Assembly (NCBI RefSeq): GCF_006363915.1
Contig: NZ_CP040946.1
Length of the DNA stretch: 64,000 nucleotides
From: Methylophilus medardensis
GTDB taxonomy: Bacteria; Pseudomonadota; Gammaproteobacteria; Burkholderiales; Methylophilaceae
Strand: one strand, 5' to 3'
A program made the translations under genes and the position numbers. Position 1 is the first letter of the stretch; each line of letters starts with the position of its first letter. Below the pieces are notes generated by a model. The model saw nothing but the letters and a program-made list of their open reading frames with translations. It searched no databases and was not told the DNA's origin. Positions 35,126 through 44,055 of the stretch are shown piece after piece.

Positions 35126-36370
35126 CTAGGCAATGCCCTGACTCAGCTTGGCTTGCTGCTCCAGCACCCCTTCTTCCACCCCTGCGGCTTCGGTCAGTTT
35201 TGCCACATTGTCGCGGGTGAAAAAGCCATCAAAACCATCATAACGCTGCACATATTCAATAATTAGGGAGGAGTGTTCGGAGGCATTTGAAAATATTTGT
35301 TTCAGTCCTTCTTCTTTCGAACCGATCACATCCAGCAAGAACCCTTTGCCTTGACTGGCAATCGCATCCACGACAAAGTCGATATTTTCCTTGCCATCGC
35401 GGGTGCCGTCTTTGACCGAGAGCGCAATATGATGCAAACGCGGGCCATAGTTACGCACAAACGTTTCAGTGGGCGACGGTAGCTTTTCAAGGTGATTGAC
35501 AAAGTAAGGCGTGTTATTGGCGGTAAACACTTTGGCGGGGCTTTTGGTTTCGGCAAAGCCATGCACGCTTTTGGTGACATTGGTAGAGGAGTTTTGGTCC
35601 CAGATGTTATACGCGCCCCAAAAAAAGTAGCTGGACCAAGACAAGTATTCCAGAATCGCAACTTCACGGTTCTGGCTATAGACGCGCGTTGCCAGATGAT
35701 CTACCGGCAAGATCAGGTCATCGATACGCAACTTGGCCTGTTGGTCTTTGGCTTGGTCATATGCTGCCTGCACATCCGGCCGGATGGTGCTGATGCCAAG
35801 CGCGTAGACGCGTAACTCGCCCGGATCGCGTTTCATATAGCCCACAATATTGTGGGTGTAGGGCGAAGGCTTGCTGATCGCCACATTACCGGGTAACTCC
35901 AGTTTGCGCACCTCATCTTGCGTAAAAAAGCGAAACTCGCGCGCTTCCTGTAATTTGACCACCTCATGCATATTATTGACGCGGATAATTTCGCCCATAT
36001 AGCGACTATTAGGCTTGCGTGCGCCTACCGGATAAATCTCGTTCAGGGCACGGAAAATGCCGCGTAAATTGGGGTCTTTGACCTCACGCACTAACAAGTC
36101 AGGGGAATTTAAATCAATGCGCAGCACGTGTGTCCAATGTTTCTCTGTCTCCAAGGTCACCAGGTAATGGTAGGAGGTCATCAGAGACAATTCTGCAATG
36201 TATTGAATCGAATGATCTGGGTCCACGGTAATCATCAGGGCGTCGATCTCCTGAATCATGTCGGTCAGCCCGAGTTGGTCGCGCTCTTCAAGCAGCTTTT
36301 GCAGATACTCTTCAAAGAATGCAGAGTTTTGTTTATCGCCGTGACGGGCAAAGTCGAGAGAGTTGATCAT
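35126..36370 (-). CDS. HPPD-like VOC-fold iron dioxygenase of unknown substrate
   Basis: The 414-aa protein ends in a vicinal-oxygen-chelate domain like 4-hydroxyphenylpyruvate dioxygenase. Likely metal ligands are H225 (LPVDHLATRV), H314 (RLHHIALSVKDG) and E372 (SLIIEYVQR), followed by a GFDGFFTRDN tail that parallels the GxGNF closure of HPPD. The N-terminal 210 residues would be the degenerate partner domain but do not look like normal HPPD. No tyrosine-degradation genes are adjacent. It is transcribed toward tpm. Substrate unknown; the family claim rests on ligand spacing and motif context. Confidence 0.65.
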   Translation of the reverse strand: MINSLDFARHGDKQNSAFFEEYLQKLLEERDQLGLTDMIQEIDALMITVDPDHSIQYIAELSLMTSYHYLVTLETEKHWTHVLRIDLNSPDLLVREVKDPNLRGIFRALNEIYPVGARKPNSRYMGEIIRVNNMHEVVKLQEAREFRFFTQDEVRKLELPGNVAISKPSPYTHNIVGYMKRDPGELRVYALGISTIRPDVQAAYDQAKDQQAKLRIDDLILPVDHLATRVYSQNREVAILEYLSWSSYFFWGAYNIWDQNSSTNVTKSVHGFAETKSPAKVFTANNTPYFVNHLEKLPSPTETFVRNYGPRLHHIALSVKDGTRDGKENIDFVVDAIASQGKGFLLDVIGSKEEGLKQIFSNASEHSSLIIEYVQRYDGFDGFFTRDNVAKLTEAAGVEEGVLEQQAKLSQGIA

Positions 36371-36500
36371 GGCGCATTCAGATTCAAGATAAAATTCTTT
36401 ACAAGCAAAGGCCGTACCTGATGGTCAGCGCAGGAAGAAAGTGACATGCTATCAGTGGCTTGGCGACTTAGCATGGCGCTGGCGGGGGCCATTAAACGCA

Positions 36501-36524
36501 ACAGGGCAGCTTTCGCTGCCCTGT
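36501..36524. terminator. Hairpin downstream of the small secreted protein gene
   Basis: ACAGGGCAGC (36501-36510) pairs with GCTGCCCTGT (36515-36524) around TTTC. Only a short T-run follows on the plus strand and a TTGCGTTT stretch on the minus strand; probably ends the minus-strand transcript of 36549-36860. Confidence 0.6.
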
Positions 36525-36548
36525 TTTAGTGCTTAACCATGGCGAGCG

Positions 36549-36860
36549 TTAGCGGCCTTTGCCACTCAAAGAGCCACGTTTGAGGATGGGATCATCAAAT
36601 GAAACGCAGCGGCCCATGCCCAAAAAGCTCGGACGCATGCCGAGCGGACAGCCATTGCTGCGCTCAAATTCTTCAACCTTGACCTTGGCGACGGCTGCTT
36701 TTTTGGTATCTTTAAACTCCCAATAGCCGTTGGCATGCAACACCACCTCATCGCCGTCCGCTGTTTTTGCGTGAATGTCTTCATCCGCGGATGCAGCGGC
36801 GAAGCTGTATGCGGAGACTAAGCAGAGACTAAGTAATAGCCAACGTAGCGTGTTTAACAT
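36549..36860 (-). CDS. Small secreted protein of unknown function
   Basis: The 103-aa protein has an N-terminal signal peptide (about 1-23, LRWLLLSLCLVSAYSFAAASA). The mature part contains a TADGDEVVLHANGYWEF segment typical of small periplasmic proteins of the DUF3157 kind and two cysteines (NGCPLGM and GRCVSF) that could form a disulfide. I do not recognise a function. It sits alone between the VOC dioxygenase and prlC, flanked by hairpins on both sides, and probably has its own promoter. Confidence 0.75.
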   Translation of the reverse strand: MLNTLRWLLLSLCLVSAYSFAAASADEDIHAKTADGDEVVLHANGYWEFKDTKKAAVAKVKVEEFERSNGCPLGMRPSFLGMGRCVSFDDPILKRGSLSGKGR

Positions 36861-36873
36861 AAGCGGATCCTTG

Positions 36874-36918
36874 AAAAAATAAAGACATCAGCCAGCGCTG
36901 GTTTGATCTGGCTTGATG
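36874..36918 (-). terminator. Intrinsic terminator of prlC
   Basis: Read on the minus strand, the two arms (36908-36918 and 36886-36895, one bulged base) form a 10-bp stem and are followed by a U-rich run (complement of 36874-36885). It lies directly after the prlC stop. Confidence 0.7.
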
Positions 36919-36923
36919 CGCGA

Positions 36924-38954
36924 TTAATGTGCCATACCATTGTGTCTAAGCAAAGCATCCATGCTTGGCTCGCGGCCTCTAAACGCGACAAATGACTCCA
37001 TCGCTGGCCGCGCGCCACCTTGCGCCAACACTTCGTTTTTAAAGCGGCTACCCGCCACTTCAGACAACACGCCTAGCTCTTCAAACAAACTGTAGGCGTC
37101 TGCGGAGAGCACCTCGGCCCATTTGTAGCTGTAATAGCCAGCCGCGTAGCCGCCGGCAAAAATATGGCTAAAGCTGTTTGGGAAACGGTTCCATGCCGGT
37201 GGACGTAAGACGGCCACTTCGTCACGCACCTGTTCCAGCACATCTAGCGCAGTTTGTTTGCCGGCGGGGTCAAAGGTGCTGTGCAGGCGCATATCAAACA
37301 AGGAAAACTCAATTTGACGCACGGTTTGCATGCCGGCTTGGAAGTTTTTGGCCGCCACCATTTTGTCGAACAGGCTGCGCGGTAATTGCGCGCCAGTGTC
37401 GACATGCGATGTCATGTGGCGCAACACCTCCCATTCCCAGCAGAAGTTCTCCATAAACTGGCTGGGCAACTCCACCGCATCCCACTCAACGCCTTTAATG
37501 CCAGAGACACTGTATTCGTCTACTTGTGTCAGCATGTGGTGCAGACCGTGACCAAACTCATGAAACAGCGTAATCACTTCATCGTGCGTAAATAATGCGG
37601 GTTTATCACCGACCGGGGCTGAGAAGTTACAGGTCAGGTAGGCCACAGGCAGCACAATGCCTTGGGCAGTTTTGCGGCGCGTGATGCATTCATCCATCCA
37701 TGCCCCGCCGCGTTTGCCTTGCCGGGCATATAAATCGAGGTAAAAGTAAGCGATCGGTTGGCGTTGCTGGTCACTGATCTCATAAAAGCTGGCATCTTTA
37801 TGCCAGAGAGGCGCATCGGTTTTTCTGACTTGCACGCCAAAAATGGTTTCGACCACTTTAAACAGACCTGCCAGCACCTTGTCTTCCGGAAAGTATTGCT
37901 TCACTTCTTGGTCTGAGAAAGCGTATTTTTCTTCGCGCAGTTTTTCGCTGACATAGGCAACATCCCACGCTTGCATATCGTTAAAGCCTAATTTTTCAGC
38001 ATAAGCTTTCAGTTCAGCCATGTCTTTTTCAGCATAGGGTTTGGCGCGTTTGGCTAACGTATCCAAAAAGTCGATCACTTGGGCGGGGCTGTCGGCCATT
38101 TTAGTGGCCAGTGACAGCTCCGCATAATTTAGAAAGCCCAGCAGCTGTGCTTCTTCCTGTTTCAGTTTCATCAGCTCAGCTATCAGCGGCGTATTGTCCC
38201 AGGTTGGTTTGCTAAATTCTGAGGCGCGCGTGGCATAGGCACGATACAACGTTTCACGCAGTGCGCGATTGTCGCAATATTGCATCACTGGCATATAGGA
38301 CGGAAACTGCAAGCTGAACAGGTAGCCCGTTTTACCTTCGGCTTTTGCCGCTTCAGCAGCCGCTTGCAAGGCATCTTCAGGCAGCCCAGTTAACTCGGCT
38401 GCGTTGGCGACCAAGTGTTTAAAGTCATTGGTATTGTCGAGAATATTTTCTTCAAACTTGCTGCCTAATTTCGATAATTTTTCGGCAATTTCTTTAAAAC
38501 GCGCCTTGTCTGCCGCAGGCAGTTCAGCACCGCCAAGTTTAAAGCCGCGCACTTCATTGTCTATGATTTTTTGTTGGGCACGGCTGAGTTGCGCAAAGCC
38601 AGCACTGGCTTGAATCACTTTGTATTTATTGTACAGACGCTCATCTTGAGATAAATCGCTGTAAAAATCAGTCAGCTTGGCCAGGTTGTCGTTGTAAGCC
38701 TCGCGCAGTTCAGGCGTGTTGACGACGGCATTCATATGCCCAACCGGCCCCCAGCTGCGAGACAAACGGTCTGAAAAGTCTTCTAAAGGCTGTACAAAAT
38801 GCTGCCAGTCAGGGGTGTCTGTTGACGTGGCCAACTGCTCAACCAAGGCGCGACCCTCCGCTAGCAAGCTGTCAATCGCTGGTGAAACGTGCGCTGGGCG
38901 CACATCGTTAAATTTTGGTAGACCACTAAAATTGAGTAAGGGATTGGTGCTCAC
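36924..38954 (-). CDS. prlC: Oligopeptidase A (M3 metallopeptidase)
   Basis: Cytosolic zinc endopeptidase that degrades short peptides, including cleaved signal peptides. The 676 residues include the thimet-family motif HEFGHGLHHML with zinc ligands, followed by the GVEWDAVELPSQFMENF segment (third ligand) and the FAGGYAAGYYSYKWAE region typical of M3A. GTG 38954 is the start: AAGGA lies seven bases upstream and it opens with the usual STNPLL. Monocistronic, followed by its own terminator. Confidence 0.95.
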   Translation of the reverse strand: MSTNPLLNFSGLPKFNDVRPAHVSPAIDSLLAEGRALVEQLATSTDTPDWQHFVQPLEDFSDRLSRSWGPVGHMNAVVNTPELREAYNDNLAKLTDFYSDLSQDERLYNKYKVIQASAGFAQLSRAQQKIIDNEVRGFKLGGAELPAADKARFKEIAEKLSKLGSKFEENILDNTNDFKHLVANAAELTGLPEDALQAAAEAAKAEGKTGYLFSLQFPSYMPVMQYCDNRALRETLYRAYATRASEFSKPTWDNTPLIAELMKLKQEEAQLLGFLNYAELSLATKMADSPAQVIDFLDTLAKRAKPYAEKDMAELKAYAEKLGFNDMQAWDVAYVSEKLREEKYAFSDQEVKQYFPEDKVLAGLFKVVETIFGVQVRKTDAPLWHKDASFYEISDQQRQPIAYFYLDLYARQGKRGGAWMDECITRRKTAQGIVLPVAYLTCNFSAPVGDKPALFTHDEVITLFHEFGHGLHHMLTQVDEYSVSGIKGVEWDAVELPSQFMENFCWEWEVLRHMTSHVDTGAQLPRSLFDKMVAAKNFQAGMQTVRQIEFSLFDMRLHSTFDPAGKQTALDVLEQVRDEVAVLRPPAWNRFPNSFSHIFAGGYAAGYYSYKWAEVLSADAYSLFEELGVLSEVAGSRFKNEVLAQGGARPAMESFVAFRGREPSMDALLRHNGMAH

Positions 38955-39074
38955 AACAGTATCCTTTGTTTTATGCGATATGACGATAGAGGCCTATTAT
39001 TGGCCAAATGTTCGCATCTCGCTCATTGTATATTTTGATGATGGTGATGAGTTTTGCTAAATGCAAGGCTTGGA

Positions 39075-40826
39075 TTAGAGCATTTCACCATTATATTTTT
39101 TAATCAGCGGCTCTATTTTGTCTAAGTCACTCAAGGACAAGATCTTTTTGGCTTGCTTGGACAAGACGTTTTCTTCACTTTGTAGAATTTGAGATTTCAC
39201 ACTCAAAATGTGCGACGGATGCATAGACAATTGGCGCATGCCCATGCCGACCAGCAAGCGGGTCAGTTTGATATCGCCCGCCATTTCACCACAGACAGAC
39301 ACCGGTTTTTGATATTTTTCGGCGGCTTGAATCGTGAGCTGAATCAGGCGCAACACCGCAGGGTGCAACGGGTTATATAGGTGGGCCACTGCGTCATCGG
39401 CGCGGTCTATGGCCAAGGTGTATTGAATGAGATCGTTGGTGCCAATCGACAAAAAGTCTAGGCCTTGCGCAAACGCGTCTGCATTGATGGCGGCGGCCGG
39501 AATCTCAATCATGCCGCCTAATTGGATGTGTTCATCAAATGGCAACTGTTGTTGACGCAAGGATTCTTTGGCACGTTCAAGCAACAGTTTGGTTTGTCGC
39601 AGCTCAGCCAAGGTCGACAACATCGGGATCAAGATTTTGACCTGACCATAGTGCGAGGCACGCAATAATGCACGAAATTGTGTATGAAAAATGTGTGGCT
39701 CTGCCAAGCAATAGCGCACCGCCCGCAAGCCCAGTGCCGGATTGGTCGCGGTAACGACTTCATCGGAATTCAATTGTTTGTCGGCGCCGATATCCAAGGT
39801 GCGTATCGTCACCGGATAGCCTTTCATCGCCTCGGCAACATGTTTGTAGGCCTCAAATTGCTCCTGCTCGTCGGGCATTTCTGTGCGGTTCATGAACAGA
39901 AACTCGGTACGGTATAAGCCCACCCCGACTGCACCAGAGGCCTTGGCGCTGATCACATCTTCAGGCACTTCAATATTCGCCAGCAAATCAATGGCGACGC
40001 CATCCACCGTCATCGCTTTGGTGGTTTTGATTCGCTGTAATTTTTGTTTGGCCAGTTGCCATTGGTTTTGTTTGAGTTGATACTCAGCCAGCACTTCTGG
40101 ATCGGGGTTGACGATGACGACGCCGGCGGCCCCGTCGACGATCATCAGTTCGCCGTCATTGATTAAATCGCGGGCACGTTGCAGGGCCACAATCGACGGA
40201 ATATTGAGACTACGCGCCAGAATCGCCGTGTGCGAGGTGACGCCACCGACATCGGTAATAAAAGCGGCAAACTGGTGATGTTTGAACTGGATCGCGTCTG
40301 CGGGCGACACGTCGTGCGCGACCAGAATCATGGCTCGCTCTTGTTTGGCTTGCTGTTTTTTTTCACTGGCGGCCAATTGGTCGCGGCCGAGCAGCACTTT
40401 CATCACGCGCTCCACCACTTGCACGACATCTTGTTTACGTTCACGCAAATAGCTGTCTTCAATCGCATCAAACTGCGCCACCAGGTCGTCCATTTGTTGC
40501 TTGAGCGCCCACTCTGCATTACATAGCTCTTGGCGAATAATGGCTTTGGGCGCTTCGGACAAGGACTTATCACTTAACATCGCAAGGTGCGTGTTAATAA
40601 AAGCACTCAGTTCGGCGGGTGCGTTTTTTGGCAGTTGCGATTTTAGCTGCGCCAAGTCATGCTTGACCAAGTCTATTGCGCGCTCAAAGCGTGCAATTTC
40701 AACGGCTACGCCATCCGCTTCAATCTTAAAATGAACCACTTCGAGCAGGGCATGGGAAATCAGATGGGCATGGCCGATGGCAATGCCACTGGAAACCCCC
40801 ACACCGTGCATGCTGAAACTGGTCAA
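39075..40826 (-). CDS. ptsI: PTS enzyme I (phosphoenolpyruvate-protein phosphotransferase)
   Basis: Takes phosphate from PEP and passes it to HPr. The 583 residues have the N-terminal HPr-binding helical domain, the phosphorylated His in GGVTSHTAILARS (about residue 195), and the PEP-binding TIM barrel (VGLYRTEFLFMNR, ATNPALGLRAVRYCL, VCGEMAGD). The start is TTG 40826, directly after the ptsH stop (TAATTG); it is favoured over ATG 40811 because GAGGGT is well placed for it. Part of a run that reads hprK, rapZ, EIIA, ptsH, ptsI on the minus strand. No sugar permease is near. Confidence 0.96.
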   Translation of the reverse strand: MTSFSMHGVGVSSGIAIGHAHLISHALLEVVHFKIEADGVAVEIARFERAIDLVKHDLAQLKSQLPKNAPAELSAFINTHLAMLSDKSLSEAPKAIIRQELCNAEWALKQQMDDLVAQFDAIEDSYLRERKQDVVQVVERVMKVLLGRDQLAASEKKQQAKQERAMILVAHDVSPADAIQFKHHQFAAFITDVGGVTSHTAILARSLNIPSIVALQRARDLINDGELMIVDGAAGVVIVNPDPEVLAEYQLKQNQWQLAKQKLQRIKTTKAMTVDGVAIDLLANIEVPEDVISAKASGAVGVGLYRTEFLFMNRTEMPDEQEQFEAYKHVAEAMKGYPVTIRTLDIGADKQLNSDEVVTATNPALGLRAVRYCLAEPHIFHTQFRALLRASHYGQVKILIPMLSTLAELRQTKLLLERAKESLRQQQLPFDEHIQLGGMIEIPAAAINADAFAQGLDFLSIGTNDLIQYTLAIDRADDAVAHLYNPLHPAVLRLIQLTIQAAEKYQKPVSVCGEMAGDIKLTRLLVGMGMRQLSMHPSHILSVKSQILQSEENVLSKQAKKILSLSDLDKIEPLIKKYNGEML

Positions 40827-41096
40827 TTATTCACCCTCGCCAAAGTAGTCGTTCACCAGTGTTTGCAAGGCAACCAGTGCTTGCGCTTCATCGCTCCCCG
40901 TGGCTTCGATGTCGATGATGCTGCCCTTGGCTGCCGCTAACATCATCACGCCCATAATGCTTTTGGCGTTGACGCGGCGGCCGTTTTTTTCGACCCAGAC
41001 TTCACTTTTGAATTGGCTGGCCGTTTGGGTGAACTTGGTGGAGGCGCGCGCATGCAGGCCGAGTTTGTTGATGATTTCGAGAGAGAGTTTGGCCAT
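40827..41096 (-). CDS. ptsH: HPr phosphocarrier protein
   Basis: Small phosphocarrier, 89 aa. The active His15 is in KLGLHARAS, and Ser46 (RVNAKSIMG) is the site that HPr kinase modifies; hprK is present upstream, so serine regulation is plausible. Start ATG 41096, 12 bases after the EIIA gene. It receives phosphate from EI and hands it to the EIIA protein encoded next door, forming a regulatory relay. Length matches HPr. Confidence 0.97.
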   Translation of the reverse strand: MAKLSLEIINKLGLHARASTKFTQTASQFKSEVWVEKNGRRVNAKSIMGVMMLAAAKGSIIDIEATGSDEAQALVALQTLVNDYFGEGE

Positions 41097-41108
41097 AAAA
41101 GTTGACTA

Positions 41109-41516
41109 TTATTGTGCGTGATGACAAGTGGTTTTGGTAAAGTGAACGACGCCATCACGGCCGCCGCTCAATGCTTTTTGGATACACGAATGCAGACCTT
41201 CGTGACGATAATTCAATACCCTTACCAACATGGGCAGGTTGACCCCCGCAACGCCCTCGATTTCATCAGGGGTTAATAAGCGGGTGACAATATTGCATGG
41301 CGTCGCGCCGTAAATGTCAGACAATACCAATACGCCTTGGCCACTATCGAGTTGCTTGACCAGCGCTTCCGCCTTGGGTAAAACAAGGCTTGGGTCGTCA
41401 TGTTTAGAAATTTCAAGAAAGTCTAGTTGGGCCGGGCGGTTGCCCATGACATGGGTCGCGCAGTCAATCAGACTGGGGCCCAAGCTGCCATGCGCAATAA
41501 TCAATACACCAATCAT
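41109..41516 (-). CDS. PTS EIIA component, mannose/sorbose family
   Basis: The 135-aa domain is a stand-alone EIIA of the mannose family, with the phosphorylated His in IGVLIIAHGSLGPSL (residue 9 or 10) and the second conserved stretch VLVLSDIYGATPCN. In betaproteobacteria this protein occurs without EIIB/EIIC and is thought to act in regulation. ATG 41516 is preceded by GAGAG; the reading frame runs to a TTG at 41540 that is unlikely to be used. It lies between rapZ and ptsH. Confidence 0.93.
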   Translation of the reverse strand: MIGVLIIAHGSLGPSLIDCATHVMGNRPAQLDFLEISKHDDPSLVLPKAEALVKQLDSGQGVLVLSDIYGATPCNIVTRLLTPDEIEGVAGVNLPMLVRVLNYRHEGLHSCIQKALSGGRDGVVHFTKTTCHHAQ

Positions 41517-41540
41517 AAGTTTGCTCTCAGAGTCCGTCAA

Positions 41541-42422
41541 TTAAGGGGTTGCGGTGACAAGCGCATCTTGTAATTCACGATGCCGGATCATCACTTGATG
41601 CTGTTGCTTGAAATATGCCCCCAGTTGTTCCACCAAGTAAACGGACCGGTGTTGTCCGCCAGTACAACCGATGCCAATGGTGACATAGCTGCGATGGTCG
41701 TGATAAAAGCTTGGTAGCCATTTTTCGATATAGTGCTGAATGTCACGTTGCATTTCAAGCACTTGCGGTTCATTTTGTAAAAACTGCTGGATAGGTGCTT
41801 GTGTGCCATTAAACGGGCGCAGCACCGGATCATAGTGTGGATTTGGCAGGCTGCGCACATCAAACACAAAATCGGCATCGAGTGGAATGCCGTGTTTGAA
41901 GCCAAATGAAATAAACGACACCACTAACGAGTGGGTGCTGGCTTGCTGGTAACTTTGTTCAATCTGCAGCATCCATTCACGGGTGTGATTGCGTAAGGCG
42001 TTAGACGATAAATTGCTGGTGTCTACGTGGTGCCCCAGATTATCCAGGCCTGACAATAACACGCGCTCATGATTAATGCTGTCAGCCAATGCGCGTTCAG
42101 GCGTACTTAACGGGTGTTTGCGGCGGGTCTCGGAGAAGCGTTTGACCAGCGTCTCTAGACTGGCATCCAAAAACAGCAAATGTACCGCGATGCCTTGCGT
42201 TTTTAATGTTTGTAAAATGTCCGCCAAGGACTCAATGGCAATACTGCGACTATCAATGCTCACCGCCACTTTTGCGGCATCGCGATCGGCCACATGGTTT
42301 TGAATATGTGGCAACAAGGTGGCTGGCAGGTTATCAATACAGTAATAGCCGCTGTCCTCAAACACGCGCAAGGCAATGGTTTTCCCTGAGCCGGACAACC
42401 CCGTGACAATCACCAATTGCAT
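41541..42422 (-). CDS. rapZ: RNase adapter protein RapZ (nucleotide-binding)
   Basis: The 293-aa protein has the P-loop GLSGSGKT near the N-terminus, a DNLPATLLPH segment, a conserved DAS/RRKHPLS region and the C-terminal IGIGCTGGQHRSVYLVEQL. In E. coli RapZ steers GlmZ sRNA to RNase E and so controls glucosamine-6-phosphate synthesis; in betaproteobacteria its role is less studied. ATG 42422 is the likely start; two GTG codons lie just upstream (42434, 42431), 8 bases after hprK. It belongs to the PTS operon. Confidence 0.93.
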   Translation of the reverse strand: MQLVIVTGLSGSGKTIALRVFEDSGYYCIDNLPATLLPHIQNHVADRDAAKVAVSIDSRSIAIESLADILQTLKTQGIAVHLLFLDASLETLVKRFSETRRKHPLSTPERALADSINHERVLLSGLDNLGHHVDTSNLSSNALRNHTREWMLQIEQSYQQASTHSLVVSFISFGFKHGIPLDADFVFDVRSLPNPHYDPVLRPFNGTQAPIQQFLQNEPQVLEMQRDIQHYIEKWLPSFYHDHRSYVTIGIGCTGGQHRSVYLVEQLGAYFKQQHQVMIRHRELQDALVTATP

Positions 42423-42441
42423 GCGTCGCACCACTTTCTGT

Positions 42442-43392
42442 TCATCGTAATTTGCTTTCTCTAAGCATGATTTGCTTTTGGCGCTGGGTCAGTTGTTTCG
42501 TGGCATTCACGCCGCGCAGCAGCAACATATGATTGCGCACGGCCGCTTCGACCAGCACCGCGATGTTACGGCCGGCTGCAATCGGAATGATCACTTTGCT
42601 GATTTCAACATCCAGCACGCGTTGCGTTTGGCGGTTGGCGCTCAGGCGATCAAGGTCTTGCGGCTTTAATTCGTCGGCTAGCTCAAGCTGTATCATCATA
42701 TCCAGCGGTTTGGTCGGTTTGACTGCATTGTCGCCATAGAGTGCGCGAATGTTCAAAATCCCCAAGCCGCGTACTTCCAGAAAGTCTTGTAACAGCTCTG
42801 GGCAACGGCCTTCAATGCGCTCTGGCGATGTGCGGTAAAAGTCGACGATATCATCCGCGACCAGTCGGTGGCCACGCGAAATGAGTTCCAGCGCCAGTTC
42901 ACTTTTACCAATGGCCGCACTGCCTGTAATGAGCACACCAAAGCCTTGCACCTCCATGAACACCCCATGCATGCTGGTTGTTTCAGCGGTGGCTACTGCC
43001 AGATAATGACTCAGCAACTCCATTAATTGCGGGCTGATCATGGGCGTGGTGAACAAAGGCGTTTGCGATTGCTGGGCGGCTTCAAGCATGATCGGCGGTA
43101 CTTTTTCACCGTTGGCGACCACGACCATGGCCAAATCTGTGGAGAATAAATTACTCACCGCCTGTTGCAGGGCGAGGATGCTTAGACTGGCCAGATAGTC
43201 CATCTCAGCACAACCCAGTACCTGCACGCGGTTTGGGTGCACAAAGTTTAAATGCCCCACCAATGCCAGCGAGGGTTTGGTCACCGTGCCGGAGTTCAGT
43301 ATTTTTTGACTGCCAGACTCACCTGCGACCCATTTCAATTTGAGTTTGCTGCGAATCTGCTTGTACAAATCAGCGACAGAGATTTGCGCCAT
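42442..43392 (-). CDS. hprK: HPr kinase/phosphorylase
   Basis: Phosphorylates Ser46 of HPr with ATP and reverses it with phosphate. The 316-aa protein has the N-terminal domain and a kinase domain with P-loop GSAAIGKSELALELI, the HPrK signature VRGLGILNIRALYG and the following conserved C-terminal region. ATG 43392 (MAQISVADLYKQIR) matches the common family start; an ATG at 43407 is also in frame. First gene of the hprK-rapZ-EIIA-ptsH-ptsI group, 127 bases downstream of hpf with a hairpin in between. Confidence 0.95.
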   Translation of the reverse strand: MAQISVADLYKQIRSKLKLKWVAGESGSQKILNSGTVTKPSLALVGHLNFVHPNRVQVLGCAEMDYLASLSILALQQAVSNLFSTDLAMVVVANGEKVPPIMLEAAQQSQTPLFTTPMISPQLMELLSHYLAVATAETTSMHGVFMEVQGFGVLITGSAAIGKSELALELISRGHRLVADDIVDFYRTSPERIEGRCPELLQDFLEVRGLGILNIRALYGDNAVKPTKPLDMMIQLELADELKPQDLDRLSANRQTQRVLDVEISKVIIPIAAGRNIAVLVEAAVRNHMLLLRGVNATKQLTQRQKQIMLRESKLR

Positions 43393-43495
43393 ACGTGATG
43401 TGAACATCTAAACAGGAAATGAACAAGTATTTTACAACTGAATACGGCGTGGCGGGGGTGAAATGACGTAAAAGAAATCGGTGTGGCGGGTTTGA

Positions 43496-43521
43496 ATTCT
43501 CTACCCGAGCGGGTAGAGAAT
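43496..43521. repeat. Perfect 11-bp inverted repeat between hpf and hprK
   Basis: ATTCTCTACCC (43496-43506) and GGGTAGAGAAT (43511-43521) are exact complements around GAGC. The minus-strand transcript has no U-tract after it, so it is more likely an mRNA processing or stability hairpin, or a dyad operator, than a simple terminator. Confidence 0.55.
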
Positions 43522-43533
43522 GTGAGGCAAGAC

Positions 43534-43860
43534 CTAAGAGCTTAACTGGTGTTTCACTGCGCCACCAGATTTATGGTGGTCGCCGTGTTTTTCCTTGTGC
43601 TTCAATACTTGACGGTCAAGTTTGTCAGTCAGCATGTCGATGGCGCTATACATGTTTTCATCGCTGCAGGTGGCGTGTAAATCGTTTCCTGGAACATGCA
43701 GTGTCGCTTCAACCTTTTGGGCAAGCTTTTCAACAGACATGGTGACTTTGACATCAATCACATGATCAAAGTGATTGCTGATGCGGGAGAATTTGGATAA
43801 AAGGTACTCACGCAATGCCGGTGTGATTTCTAAATGATGTCCGGTAAGTTGTAAATTCAT
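43534..43860 (-). CDS. hpf: Ribosome hibernation promoting factor (short HPF/RaiA)
   Basis: Binds the 30S decoding region and promotes 100S or silent 70S ribosomes in stationary phase. The 108-aa product has the short HPF fold (MNLQLTGHHLEITPALREYLLSKF, then VTMSVEKLAQKVEATLHVPGNDLHA) and a Lys/His-rich tail. A clear AAGGAG lies seven bases before ATG 43860. In many betaproteobacteria rpoN precedes hpf; here the upstream region 43861-44055 holds no gene and rpoN is not in the window. Confidence 0.95.
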   Translation of the reverse strand: MNLQLTGHHLEITPALREYLLSKFSRISNHFDHVIDVKVTMSVEKLAQKVEATLHVPGNDLHATCSDENMYSAIDMLTDKLDRQVLKHKEKHGDHHKSGGAVKHQLSS

Positions 43861-44055
43861 GACAAACTCCTTTTTCTGAAATTGTCTGCGCTAACTTGGT
43901 GCCAGATTGACAGCAAAAAAGTTAGAGAAGACAGTTTTAGTTTACTCTTTTGAAGCACAGATGCAACCCAGAAGTGAGAGGGATTGTTGATCTTTATCAG
44001 TCCTTACGCAGCGCGGGGATGCGCTGATAAAGGCGTTTGCTAGCCATGATAATGA

